From Ruegeria aquimaris (GTDB lineage Bacteria; Pseudomonadota; Alphaproteobacteria; Rhodobacterales; Rhodobacteraceae), in assembly GCF_025751555.1 (NCBI RefSeq), contig NZ_JAOWLB010000001.1, forward strand, positions 434,001 through 498,000: a DNA stretch of 64,000 bases, written 5' to 3'. Of this stretch, positions 1-8,316 are shown one piece after another (position 1 is the stretch's first letter; every line of letters starts with the position of its first letter). Below the pieces are notes generated by a model. The model was given only the letters and a program-made list of their open reading frames with translations. It made no database searches and was not told the DNA's origin. Position numbers and translations under genes: made by a program.

Positions 1-277
1 TGCGATCCTGAAAGTCGCGAAAAAAGTCCTCGAAGGGCGAGCCTTCGGGAACGATCCCCTGCGGCCCCGACCGGCCTTCGATCAGGGTCGAGGTGGTGAT
101 ATTGACCACCGCCGGGCTGACCTTCTCGGCCAGCGGCGCCAGGCTTTCAGGCCGCGCCACGGCCATGAGCGTCTGCACCAGCACGAACAAGACAGTCAGC
201 AACGCAAGCGCCATCAGCCTTGCGTTGGTGATCCTGTTGTCCCGCGCCACGGAAATACTGCGTGCCTTTGGCTGCAC
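1..277 (-). CDS. degP: DegP/HtrA-type periplasmic serine protease, N-terminus only
   Basis: Only the first 92 codons lie in the window; the gene runs off the left edge. The protein begins with a basic stretch and one hydrophobic segment (about residues 21-41), which fits a signal peptide or anchor. It then reads PLAEKVSPAVVNITT, the opening of the HtrA/DegP/DegQ protease domain, and SPFEDFFRDF, the usual family run before the catalytic region. The catalytic triad and PDZ domains are not visible. The start is GTG at 277, chosen because AAGGAGG lies 7 bases upstream. It is the last gene of the hflK-hflC neighbourhood, consistent with envelope protein quality control. Confidence 0.85.
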   Translation of the reverse strand, partial: MQPKARSISVARDNRITNARLMALALLTVLFVLVQTLMAVARPESLAPLAEKVSPAVVNITTSTLIEGRSGPQGIVPEGSPFEDFFRDFQDR

Positions 278-413
278 TGGAGGCCTCCTTGTCACCAACC
301 TGCTTGTCGGCCCACGGGTCCGGGCCGATTGTTTCTCGCGCACAATGTAGTCGGTTTCAGACCGCCCGCAACTCGGGATCGCAGAGAAATGACCTCATAG
401 CTCCGGCAATCGG

Positions 414-611
414 TCAAAACCCGATCCGATAGGCGCCCCAGACGAGTATCAGCCCCAGAACCATGCTCAAGAGACCGGTCTGCCGCCGCGCCGCCAGCGG
501 CAGGCTCCGCAGGATCTCCAGCAGCCGTTCCACCATGCCCGGCGCCAGCGCATAGACCGCGCCCTCGGCGATCAGCACCAGACCCAGCGCCAACAGCACC
601 AATCCGCTCAT
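414..611 (-). CDS. DUF2065 small inner-membrane protein (YjeT-like)
   Basis: A 65-residue protein with two hydrophobic segments (about residues 3-22 and 44-62) separated by a short basic loop, which is the size and layout of DUF2065. This family sits beside hflK/hflC or degP in many proteobacteria; its role is not established. The ATG overlaps the TGA of the upstream secreted protein by four bases, so the two are probably translationally coupled. A 136-base gap, with no clear hairpin, separates it from the downstream degP start. Confidence 0.8.
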   Translation of the reverse strand: MSGLVLLALGLVLIAEGAVYALAPGMVERLLEILRSLPLAARRQTGLLSMVLGLILVWGAYRIGF

Positions 612-1837
612 CCCGTACCACCTTCATTGAGGCAGGTCTTGATGCCTCCCTTGCTCTGATATCGCATCACATAGGTCACCAGCAGTTCGGCTGCCGCCTG
701 CGACAGACGCCCATCCGCCGAGGTCAGGTGATCGAGCGCGGTGAAATACTCCCGGTCGCAGGAATACGAGGGGAACTTGCGGCTCTCGCTGACCCCCAGC
801 CCCAGCTGACGCGCCGATTCAGAGGTGATCTCGCCGCTTTCGCCGCCGCGTTCGGCATCGTCTGACCCGGTCAGCCGGGCCGAGATCACCCCCTTGCAGC
901 TCTCGTCCTCATGGTTCAGCCGCTCCCAGATCTCAAAGAAACGCGCGCCCTCGCCGTGCAGATCCTGCACATAGCGCAGCGCGCGCATCTGCGTTCCCTT
1001 GGGATAGCTGGTGCTTTTGGAATAAGACGCGGTGATCTGCAACTTGGCGTCAATGGCCGAAAGCATGCCCCCCACTTCCACCGCCAGTTCGGCACCGGCG
1101 GTCTGCTCCAGGGTGATCTCGTCGCTGCAATTCTTCTCCTCGACCAGCAGCCGCTCGAAGAAATCGCGCGCCTGGCTGAAGCTTTGCGCGTCGATATCCA
1201 GATCGATGATATCCTGCGCCAGCCGGGCCAGTGCATCGCCCCGGCTCAGCGGCCGGATCGGCGCATAGCTGGTGTCGCTGCGCAACTCGTCGGTATCGAC
1301 AAAGACAAAATCGCTGTCCTCGCGCGGAATCTCGACCGTGGTCGCGGCATCGAATCCCGGCTTCTGATTTTCCGGGCCGACGGCCAGCGTCACGGTATCC
1401 TCGCTGTAATCGACCACCTGATAGCGCTCCGAGCTGCTGTATATCAGCTGCCGCCCGTCGGTGGTTTCCACCACACCCTCGCGCAGCGCCACGGCGATGA
1501 ACCCTTCATAGGCGTCGGCATTGAAAAAGCCCGTGCCGTCGGTCCGCGCAAATACCGGCAGACCATCCTGGGTGACGGCAAAGCACCACTGATCGAGCGA
1601 TGGCTTGGCGCAAAGCGGGTTGCGCGCCACCAGCAGGATCTTGCCCGCCGGCAGATAGGCACGTGTGGCGCTCATGCTGGCGCGGTCGCCGGTGATCGTG
1701 GCCAGGCGCACGATACTGCTGACCGAGACCCGCTTGCCAAAGGTCTTGTAGGTGGTATCGCCCAGCACGATCACGGGTTCCGCCAGCGCAGGAGTACCGA
1801 GAGCAAGGATAGTCAAACAGGCAAAAATCAATCGCAT
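608..1837 (-). CDS. secreted protein of unknown function (409 aa)
   Basis: I do not recognise this family. The first 22 residues (MRLIFACLTILALGTPALAE) form a good Sec signal peptide with cleavage after ALA, so the mature protein is probably periplasmic or secreted. The mature part is mixed and acidic, has about seven cysteines and no obvious catalytic motif. An upstream in-frame TTG would add MGSE, but the ATG at 1837 places the signal peptide correctly and leaves a G-rich stretch as ribosome site. It lies between hflC, from which a terminator separates it, and DUF2065, with which it overlaps by four bases. Confidence 0.75.
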   Translation of the reverse strand: MRLIFACLTILALGTPALAEPVIVLGDTTYKTFGKRVSVSSIVRLATITGDRASMSATRAYLPAGKILLVARNPLCAKPSLDQWCFAVTQDGLPVFARTDGTGFFNADAYEGFIAVALREGVVETTDGRQLIYSSSERYQVVDYSEDTVTLAVGPENQKPGFDAATTVEIPREDSDFVFVDTDELRSDTSYAPIRPLSRGDALARLAQDIIDLDIDAQSFSQARDFFERLLVEEKNCSDEITLEQTAGAELAVEVGGMLSAIDAKLQITASYSKSTSYPKGTQMRALRYVQDLHGEGARFFEIWERLNHEDESCKGVISARLTGSDDAERGGESGEITSESARQLGLGVSESRKFPSYSCDREYFTALDHLTSADGRLSQAAAELLVTYVMRYQSKGGIKTCLNEGGTG

Positions 1838-1914
1838 TTCAGACCCCAAATTCCGGTTTCAGGGCATTTGACGGCATTCGCGCCTCTGGATCAAGACAAC
1901 TGTCGGGAGAATGC

Positions 1915-1946
1915 AAAAAGGGCCGATACATCGTACCGGCCCTTTC
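1915..1946 (-). terminator. rho-independent terminator after hflC
   Basis: Read on the minus strand, AAAGGGCCG pairs with CGGCCCTTT around a loop of about 13 bases and is followed by a short T run. It lies just after the hflC stop codon, so it should end the hflKC transcript before the secreted-protein gene. Confidence 0.7.
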
Positions 1947-1965
1947 CATGTCTATCCCTTGCGGC

Positions 1966-2841
1966 CTAGTTCGAGGCGCCCAAAGGCGAATTCAGATAGT
2001 TGAAGAACTCCGAATCCGGGCTCATCACCATCGAGCTGTTGCCACCCCGAAGCGCCTTTTCATAGGCCGACAGCGAGCGGTAGAACTCGAAGAACTCCGG
2101 GTCCTTGCCAAAGGCGTCGGCAAAGATCGCGTTCCGCTGCGCGTCGGCCTCGCCTCGGGCGATCTCGGCCTCGCGGCGTGCCTCTGACACCAGCTCGACC
2201 ACGGTCCGGTCGGCCTGCGCCCTGATCCGCTGCGCCGCCTCGTTCCCGCGCGCCACCTCGTCGGCGGCTTCGCGTTCACGTTCCGCCCGCATCCGGGCGA
2301 AGGTGGCGTTCAGGTTGGCCTCGGGCAGGTCGGTGCGTTTCAACCGCACGTCGATCACCTCGAGCCCCAGATCGCGCGCCTCGGCGATGGCGCCGTTGCG
2401 GATGCGCAGCATCAGCGCGGCGCGGTCCGAACTCAGGATGTCGTTCGAGCTGACCGAACCCAGGATCTCGCGCGTCTTGGCGCGCAGGATCGAATCGAGC
2501 CGCGTCTCGGCGGTGGCGATGCCACCGGCACCCACGGCCTGACGGAACTGCCGCACATCGGTGATGCGATAGCGGGCAAAGGCGTCGACCACCAGACGGC
2601 GGTCGTCCAGCGGGGTGACTTCCAGCGGCCCAACCTCACGGCTCAGGATGCGGTCGTCATAACGCACCACTTCCTGAATGAGCGGGATCTTGAAGGCCAG
2701 TCCCGGCTCTTCCTTGACGTCGATCACCCGGCCGAATTGCAGCACCAGCGCCTTTTCACGCTCGTCCACGATGAACAGCGACGACAGGCCCAGCGCGATC
2801 AGCACCACGACAACAGGCAGGAGAAAGGTCGATTTCCGCAT
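1966..2841 (-). CDS. hflC: HflC, modulator of FtsH protease (SPFH/band 7)
   Basis: 291 residues. An N-terminal membrane anchor (about residues 5-25) leads into FIVDEREKALVLQFGRV, the typical HflC start of the SPFH/prohibitin domain. The later part is an Ala/Glu/Arg-rich coiled coil (about 175-245). HflC forms a large periplasm-facing complex with HflK that surrounds and restrains the FtsH protease. Its ATG overlaps the hflK stop by one base (TGATG) and AAGGAG precedes it, so the pair is an operon. Length and layout are normal for the family. Confidence 0.95.
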   Translation of the reverse strand: MRKSTFLLPVVVVLIALGLSSLFIVDEREKALVLQFGRVIDVKEEPGLAFKIPLIQEVVRYDDRILSREVGPLEVTPLDDRRLVVDAFARYRITDVRQFRQAVGAGGIATAETRLDSILRAKTREILGSVSSNDILSSDRAALMLRIRNGAIAEARDLGLEVIDVRLKRTDLPEANLNATFARMRAEREREAADEVARGNEAAQRIRAQADRTVVELVSEARREAEIARGEADAQRNAIFADAFGKDPEFFEFYRSLSAYEKALRGGNSSMVMSPDSEFFNYLNSPLGASN

Positions 2842-3986
2842 CAGTTGTTCTCCTTGTCGCCGGATTTGCGCAGCTCGTTAAGCGGCAGATAGGGCACCAC
2901 GCCCTGACTGCCCGCACCGTCGCTATCCAGGATCACCTTGTCGATATCGCCCAGCACCTGTTCCATCCGCTCCAGATACAGACGTTTGCGAGTGACATCC
3001 GGCGCCTTGAGGTATTCCTCCAGAACCGCCGAGAAACGGCTGGCCTCACCCTGCGCTTCGTTCACCACGCGGGCGCGATAACCTTCGGCCTCTTCCAGCA
3101 CCTGCGCCGCTTCACCGCGCGCCCCGGCAAGAACCGTGTTGGCATAGGCATCGGCCTGTTTCTCCAGCCGGTCGCGTTCCTGACCCGCCGACTGCACCTC
3201 GCGGAAGGCATCCTTGACCGGCTCTGGCGGGTCGGCCCCGTCAAAGTTGACCCGGACGATGTTGATGCCCGAATTGTAGCTGTCCAGCGTCAGCTGGATT
3301 AGCTCTTCCAGCCGTTCGGCGATCACCGCACGGTCACGGTTGAGAATCGGCGCCAGCTCCGATTGCGCGATGATCTCGCGCATGGCCGATTCCGACACCG
3401 CCTGAATGGTCTGACGCGGGTCGCGCAGATTGAACAGGAAGTTGGCCGGATCGCTGATGTTCCACACCACTTGGAAGTCGATATCGACGATGTTCTCGTC
3501 CCCGGTCAACATCAGCCCGGCATCGCTGCCGCGCCCGCCCGAGCCGATGGTCTCGGTCTGCTCGACCTTGACCGGGATCACCTCGGCGGTGACCAGTGGC
3601 CAGGGGGCAAAGTTCAGACCCTCGGTACCGATGCCGGAAAACTCGCCCAGAAACAGTTCGACCGACTGTTCTTCGGGTTTGACGGTATAGAAGCTCGCCA
3701 TGCCCCAAAGGCCAAGCGCAACCACCAGGCCCAGGCCCACGGTACCCCGGGTAAAGGCCGGACCGCCACCGCCACCGGTGCCACGGCCATTGCCGCCCCG
3801 GCCGCTGCCGCCACGCCCGCCCATCAGCACGCGCAGCTGCTCCTGACCCTTTTTCATCAGTTCGTCGATCTCGGGGATCTGCGGGCCATCGCCGTCGGGC
3901 GGCCTCTTGCCGCCATTGTTTCCTCTGTCGCCGCCGCCGCCGGAAGAGCCTCCGCCCCCCCAGGGGCCACCTGAGTTGCCCGCCAT
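2841..3986 (-). CDS. hflK: HflK, modulator of FtsH protease (SPFH/band 7)
   Basis: 381 residues. The first 75 or so are low-complexity glycine-rich cytoplasmic sequence, followed by one membrane segment (about 80-98) and YTVKPEEQSVELFLG, the start of the SPFH domain. A coiled coil containing AYANTVLAGARGEAAQVLEEAEGY fragments follows. The Gly-rich N-terminus and sequence distinguish HflK from HflC. The ATG at 3986 has AAGGGG upstream. HflK and HflC form the FtsH-regulating membrane complex. The 74 bases to the next gene should carry the operon promoter, but I could not identify one clearly. Confidence 0.95.
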   Translation of the reverse strand: MAGNSGGPWGGGGSSGGGGDRGNNGGKRPPDGDGPQIPEIDELMKKGQEQLRVLMGGRGGSGRGGNGRGTGGGGGPAFTRGTVGLGLVVALGLWGMASFYTVKPEEQSVELFLGEFSGIGTEGLNFAPWPLVTAEVIPVKVEQTETIGSGGRGSDAGLMLTGDENIVDIDFQVVWNISDPANFLFNLRDPRQTIQAVSESAMREIIAQSELAPILNRDRAVIAERLEELIQLTLDSYNSGINIVRVNFDGADPPEPVKDAFREVQSAGQERDRLEKQADAYANTVLAGARGEAAQVLEEAEGYRARVVNEAQGEASRFSAVLEEYLKAPDVTRKRLYLERMEQVLGDIDKVILDSDGAGSQGVVPYLPLNELRKSGDKENN

Positions 3987-4060
3987 ATGTCGTTTTTCCC
4001 CTTGTTGTTCAAACTACCGTTACCGGCATTGCCCCTAACGTGAGCATTTTGCCCGTCAAT

Positions 4061-5419
4061 TCAAGCGCTGCGGACCGGTTGCCGCAGGGTGACCAGTTCT
4101 TCGGCCATTACCGGGTGAACCGCAACCGTCCGGTCGAAATCTTCCTTGGTCGCCCCCATTTTTACCGCGATACCGACCAACTGGATCATTTCGCCCGCGC
4201 CCGGCGCCACGATATGGCAGCCCAGAACGCGGCGGTTGGCCTTGGACACGATCAGTTTCATCAGCACCCGCTGGCTGCGACCGGCAAAGGCGGTCTGCAT
4301 CGGCTTGAACGAGGTCGCATAGATTTCGACCGGCTCTTGCGCCGCCGCTTCCTCCTCGCTCAAGCCCACCGTGCCCATCTCGGGCTGGGTAAAGATCGCG
4401 GTCGGGATCAGCGCGTGATCGACCGGCGTCGGCTTGCCTCGGAACACAGTATCGACAAAGGCCATGCCCTCGCGGATCGCCACCGGCGTCAGGTTGACCC
4501 GGTCGGTCACATCCCCGATGGCATAGATCGAGGGCACGGCGGTCTGGCTGTACTCATCCACCACGATCTGCCCCTTGCGGCCCAGCTCGACGCCCAGCCC
4601 CTCAAGCCCCAGATCGTCGGCATTGGGCACCCGGCCGGTGGCGAACATCACCTGGTCAAACAGCTCTTCGTCGCCATTGGTGGCCTTGACCCGGATCCGG
4701 TCACCCTCGCGTTCCATCTCCAGCACATTGGTGCCCAGATGCAGCTTGATGCCGTTCTGGCACATCTCCTCGCTGACCAGCCCGCGCGCCTCGTCATCGA
4801 AGCCGCGCAGGATCTGCGCGCCGCGATAATACTGGGTCACCTCGACGCCCATACCGTTCATGATGCCCGCGAATTCACAGGCGATATAACCGCCGCCGAC
4901 GATCAGCATCCGCTCGGGCAGCTTCTCCAGATGGAAGATCTCGTTCGAGGTGATGCCCAGCTCGGCGCCCTTGATCTCGGGCTTGACCGGACGGCCACCG
5001 GTGGCGATCAGGATGTGTTTCGCGCTCTTGCGGATGCCGTCGGACAGTTCGACCGTATGGGCATCGACCAGCCGCGCGCGGGTGTCGAAGGTCTCGACCC
5101 CGTTGTTCTTCAGGATGTTACGATAGACGCCTTCCAACCGGTCCAGCTCTTTGTACAGCTTGCCGCGAAACACGTCCCAGTCGAACGCGCCCGGCTGGAT
5201 GTCCCAGCCATAGGCCTGCGCATCCTCGACCATGCCGGCATATTCGCTGGCAAAGACCATCAGCTTTTTCGGCACGCAGCCCCGGATCACGCAGGTGCCG
5301 CCATAGCGGTCCTCTTCGGCCAGCGCCACCTTTGCCCCGGTCTCGCCCGCCGCCACGCGTGCCGCGCGCACGCCGCCCGAACCGCCGCCGATGACAAAAA
5401 GATCGTAATCAAAACTCAT
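4061..5419 (-). CDS. gor: glutathione-disulfide reductase
   Basis: 452 residues, a normal length for this class I flavoprotein disulfide reductase, which reduces oxidised glutathione with NADPH. The FAD dinucleotide motif GGGSGG is at about 11-16, and the redox pair is C43/C48 in GGTCVIRGCVPKK. The NADPH-domain motif GGGYIACEFAG is in the middle. The C-terminal VAVHPVMAEELVTL carries the catalytic His-Glu pair. The ATG at 5419 directly precedes MSFDYDLFVIGGGSGG; longer in-frame starts would add an Arg-rich tail absent from the family. It follows rpiA on the same strand, 133 bases away. Confidence 0.93.
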   Translation of the reverse strand: MSFDYDLFVIGGGSGGVRAARVAAGETGAKVALAEEDRYGGTCVIRGCVPKKLMVFASEYAGMVEDAQAYGWDIQPGAFDWDVFRGKLYKELDRLEGVYRNILKNNGVETFDTRARLVDAHTVELSDGIRKSAKHILIATGGRPVKPEIKGAELGITSNEIFHLEKLPERMLIVGGGYIACEFAGIMNGMGVEVTQYYRGAQILRGFDDEARGLVSEEMCQNGIKLHLGTNVLEMEREGDRIRVKATNGDEELFDQVMFATGRVPNADDLGLEGLGVELGRKGQIVVDEYSQTAVPSIYAIGDVTDRVNLTPVAIREGMAFVDTVFRGKPTPVDHALIPTAIFTQPEMGTVGLSEEEAAAQEPVEIYATSFKPMQTAFAGRSQRVLMKLIVSKANRRVLGCHIVAPGAGEMIQLVGIAVKMGATKEDFDRTVAVHPVMAEELVTLRQPVRSA

Positions 5420-5528
5420 GAGCCTGTCTCGCTTTCCTGCCGCCGCCTGTTCGCGGGGCCGCTTGTCTCTTGCGCGTCGCGGCGCGGTGAACCGTTCAGA
5501 TATGGCCCCTCGGCCCCAAAACAACATG

Positions 5529-5546
5529 GCTCACGTCCGCGTGAGC
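5529..5546 (-). terminator. stem-loop after rpiA
   Basis: GCTCACG and CGTGAGC form a perfect 7-bp stem with a 4-base loop directly downstream of the rpiA stop codon on the minus strand. There is only a weak T-rich tail (TGTTGTTTT), so termination or attenuation before gor is likely but not certain. Confidence 0.45.
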
Positions 5547-5552
5547 GCGTCT

Positions 5553-6341
5553 CTAGTCCGCCAGATCGGTGAACAGGTTGTCGCTTTCGACAAAATCCAG
5601 CCGGTCATGTTCCACCGTGCCCTGGTTGATGTCGCGGATTTCCACCCGCCCGTCGCCATGGCCCAACACCACGGTATCGCAAATGTCGATGAAGAGGCCG
5701 TTTTCCACCACGCCGGGGATCTGGTTCAGTACCAGCGCCACCTGACGGGCATTGCCGATCCGTTGCAGGTGCAGGTCCAGGATATGATTGCCCTCGTCGG
5801 TGATGAACGGCGTGTCGCCGTTCATCCGCAAGGTCGCCGTCCGCCCCAGCACATCCATCGAGATCAGCGTCTCCTCGATCAGCGCCTGGGTGGTCTGCCA
5901 GCCAAAGGGGATCACCTCGACCGGCAGGGGAAAGGCGCCCAGGCGGCTCACCTCCTTGCCGACATCGGCAATCACCACCATCTGGTCGGACGCGGTCGCC
6001 ACAATCTTTTCCTGAAGCAGCGCGCCGCCGCCACCCTTGATCAGGTTCAGGTCGCCATCGAACTCGTCCGCCCCGTCGATGGTGATATCCAGCCAGCGCG
6101 CCTCGTCCAGCGTGATGATCTCGATCCCCACCTCGCGCGCCAGCTGCGCCGTCCGGGTCGAGGTCGGAACCCCGCGCATCTTCAACCCTTCCTTGCGCAC
6201 CATGTCGCCCAGGCAGCGCACCAGCCAGGCCGCGGTCGAGCCGGTGCCCAGACCCACGCGCATCCCATCCTCGACCATGTCTGCCGCACGTTTAGCGGCA
6301 ACGAATTTCGCCTTGTCGATGGGCGAGAGTTCTCCGGTCAT
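5553..6341 (-). CDS. rpiA: ribose-5-phosphate isomerase A
   Basis: 262 residues. RpiA interconverts ribose 5-phosphate and ribulose 5-phosphate in the non-oxidative pentose phosphate pathway. Family motifs visible in order are VGLGTGSTAAWLV near the N-terminus (phosphate binding), DGADEFD (catalytic Asp region) and LIKGGGGALLQEKI (Lys-Gly-Gly-Gly loop). The length is slightly above the usual 220-235 because of a short C-terminal extension. The ATG at 6341 begins MTGELSPIDKAK, typical for alphaproteobacterial RpiA. It lies upstream of gor on the same strand; both support redox and pentose metabolism. Confidence 0.93.
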   Translation of the reverse strand: MTGELSPIDKAKFVAAKRAADMVEDGMRVGLGTGSTAAWLVRCLGDMVRKEGLKMRGVPTSTRTAQLAREVGIEIITLDEARWLDITIDGADEFDGDLNLIKGGGGALLQEKIVATASDQMVVIADVGKEVSRLGAFPLPVEVIPFGWQTTQALIEETLISMDVLGRTATLRMNGDTPFITDEGNHILDLHLQRIGNARQVALVLNQIPGVVENGLFIDICDTVVLGHGDGRVEIRDINQGTVEHDRLDFVESDNLFTDLAD

Positions 6342-6422
6342 GGCAGCATCCCCTGTCGATGATTGCCAGCGTTATACGCAACGCCCCGCCCGACTGCGAG
6401 ACCAAATCCGGCCCCCCGCGCC

Positions 6423-6854
6423 TCAGCCCCGCTGCATATTGCCGATCACCCGGCGCATCAGTGCGGTGAATGTCGCGCGCTCGGCCTCGTCCAGCCCCGC
6501 CAGCGCCAGCGCGTTCTGCGCCCCCGCCGCCGCCTTGGCCTCTGCCTCGAGCGCCCGAGCGCGGTCGGTCAGATGGATCAGCCGGGCGCGGCGATCCTCC
6601 TCGGATGGCAAGCGACGGATCAGCCCGTCCCGCTCCATCCGCTTGAGCGTATTGGCCATGGTCGCCTGTTCGACATCAAGCGCCGCCGTCAGGTCGGCCT
6701 GGGTGCGCCCGTCGCTGTGCCACAGTTCCAGCAGCACCATGAACTGTGCCGGGGCGAGCCCCATCGGCTGGATGCGCCGCGCCAGCCCCGCCGCAAAGAG
6801 CCGTGCCATGTGATTGGCCAGATACCCGGCCGAATTGTGCTGAAACTGATCCAT
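6423..6854 (-). CDS. MarR-family transcriptional regulator
   Basis: 143 residues with the MarR winged helix-turn-helix. LAPAQFMVLLELWHSDGRTQADLTAALDVEQATMANTLKRMERDGLI covers the recognition helices (in overlapping pieces, about residues 33-79), and the wing follows as RLPSEEDRRARLIHLT. It is divergent from the small membrane protein at 6930, and two matching palindromes fill the gap between them. By analogy with MarR proteins it probably represses both itself and that neighbour; the ligand cannot be read from the sequence. Confidence 0.88.
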   Translation of the reverse strand: MDQFQHNSAGYLANHMARLFAAGLARRIQPMGLAPAQFMVLLELWHSDGRTQADLTAALDVEQATMANTLKRMERDGLIRRLPSEEDRRARLIHLTDRARALEAEAKAAAGAQNALALAGLDEAERATFTALMRRVIGNMQRG

Positions 6855-6870
6855 GCCTGCGACCTACCTC

Positions 6871-6890
6871 TTGCATAGCGTGCTATGCAA
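6871..6890. promoter_or_regulatory. palindromic operator 1 for the MarR regulator
   Basis: TTGCATAGCGTGCTATGCAA is an inverted repeat with 9-bp arms and a 2-base centre, located 17 bases upstream of the MarR start. The half-site fits the size expected of MarR dimers. Confidence 0.7.
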
Positions 6891-6896
6891 CATTAT

Positions 6897-6916
6897 TTAC
6901 ATAGCACGCTATTTAA
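6897..6916. promoter_or_regulatory. palindromic operator 2 for the MarR regulator
   Basis: TTACATAGCACGCTATTTAA repeats the ATAGC-N2-GCTAT core of operator 1, centred 26 bp away and 14 bases before the divergent membrane-protein start. Two matching sites between divergent genes support regulation of both. Confidence 0.7.
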
Positions 6917-6929
6917 TTGGATACCCAGG

Positions 6930-7376
6930 ATGAAACTCAAACTGCACGCGCTCAGCGGTGCCATCGCCCTGCTCACCATCACCTGTTTCTGGACCTCGAC
7001 CGCGCTGGTCGAGCTGTTCGGAACGCATGCCCAGATCGCGCAGGTCAAGACGGCGATCCTTTACGGCATGGCGCTGCTGATCCCGGCCATGGCCACCGCT
7101 GGCGTCACCGGTGCCGCATTGGGCAAGGCCTGGCGCCTGCCCGAGGTCGCCGCCAAATCCGCCCGGATGAAGATGATCGCCGCCAACGGGTTGCTGATCC
7201 TGCTGCCCAGCGCCGTGTTCCTCGCGATCCGCGCCAATGCCGGTCAGTTCGACACGCTCTTCTATGTCGTGCAGGCGCTGGAACTTCTGGCGGGTGCCAC
7301 CAACATCACCCTGCTAACACTGAACCTGCGCGCCGGTCTGGCCTTGCGCCGCCGCCGCTCCGCGCGTGGCAGGTGA
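6930..7376 (+). CDS. small four-helix membrane protein, MarR-linked
   Basis: 148 residues with four predicted membrane segments (roughly 8-28, 40-60, 78-95 and 107-128) and an Arg-rich C-terminus. I do not recognise a named family. The start is taken at MKLKLHALSG (6930). An earlier in-frame ATG at 6885 would place the operators inside the coding region, so it is unlikely. The divergent MarR gene and shared palindromes suggest an inducible membrane function, but transport or another role is not shown by the sequence. Confidence 0.7.
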   Translation: MKLKLHALSGAIALLTITCFWTSTALVELFGTHAQIAQVKTAILYGMALLIPAMATAGVTGAALGKAWRLPEVAAKSARMKMIAANGLLILLPSAVFLAIRANAGQFDTLFYVVQALELLAGATNITLLTLNLRAGLALRRRRSARGR

Positions 7377-7457
7377 ACCTGTCGGAACACTCTCCGATTC
7401 CCGCCCCGCGCCCTTTCCATGCTATGATCGCACAGGACAGAAGCGGGGACAGGGCAC

Positions 7458-8234
7458 ATGCTGCAATTCGACGAAGACACAGCCCGCGTTCTGGAAGATG
7501 CCTATCAGGGCGCCGATATCACCCGCCGCCGCCGTGCCAGCTTCGACGCGCTGGCGCCATCGCCGGGCGACCGGCTGCTGGATCTGGGCTGCGGTACAGG
7601 GATGCTGACACTCGACCTGTCCCGCGCCGTGGGCGACACCGGCCATGTACTGGGCCTCGATCCCAGCGCCGACATGCTCGACCTCGCACGGACCCGCTGC
7701 GCGGGTCGCTCCAATGTCGAGGTCCTCAAGGGCCGTGCCGAGGCCCTGCCCTGCGCCGACGAGAGCCTTGACGGCGCGGTCTCGCTTCAGGTGTTCGAGT
7801 ATTTCGATGACATGCGCCCGCCGCTCGGCGCACTCTTTCGCGCGCTGAAACCCGGTGGACGGCTGGTGATCGGCGACATGCACTGGGATACGCTGACCTG
7901 GCACAGCGACCGACCCGCGCACATGGTCGAGATGTGCCGCATCTGGGACCGCCACATCGCCTGCCGCGATGTTCCGGCGCGCCTCCCGGCGCTGCTGGCC
8001 GAGGCCGGGTTTCGCGCGATCAGCACGACGCCGCTGGCCTTTTGCGACACGCAACTGCGCCCGGACGGGCTGGCCGCGATGATGATCCGCCTGATGACCG
8101 CCTATGCCGTCCAGACCGGTGCAATGCCAAAGGTCGAGGCAAACGCCTGGGCACAGGAGCAACAGGATCTGGCGCGCGCGGGGCGGTTCTTCTTTTCGCT
8201 TACCCATTTCGTCTGTCAGGCGCAAAAGCCCTGA
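7458..8234 (+). CDS. class I SAM-dependent methyltransferase
   Basis: 258 residues. The SAM-binding motif I is LLDLGCGTGMLTLDL (about residues 40-54), followed by motif II VLGLDPSADML and a motif IV-like region DGAVSLQVFEYFDD, then LKPGGRLVIGD. This is the Methyltransf_11/UbiE-type fold. The substrate cannot be predicted; UbiE/arsenite or small-molecule methylation are generic possibilities. A GGGGACAGGG stretch precedes the ATG. It stands on the same strand as the GST and sdaA genes, 82 bases before the GST start. Confidence 0.82.
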   Translation: MLQFDEDTARVLEDAYQGADITRRRRASFDALAPSPGDRLLDLGCGTGMLTLDLSRAVGDTGHVLGLDPSADMLDLARTRCAGRSNVEVLKGRAEALPCADESLDGAVSLQVFEYFDDMRPPLGALFRALKPGGRLVIGDMHWDTLTWHSDRPAHMVEMCRIWDRHIACRDVPARLPALLAEAGFRAISTTPLAFCDTQLRPDGLAAMMIRLMTAYAVQTGAMPKVEANAWAQEQQDLARAGRFFFSLTHFVCQAQKP

Positions 8235-8316
8235 CACCCGACAAGCTTACGCGTTTCCGATGGGAAACGTCGCAATCGGCGAATGCAGAATCGCCCGTGC
8301 ATCTTATATCGGGGGC

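Noticed and set aside
4040-5572. Long plus-strand open frame opposite glutathione reductase
   Set aside because: Antisense shadow: His/Asp/Arg-rich with no domain pattern, and the minus strand encodes an unmistakable flavoprotein.
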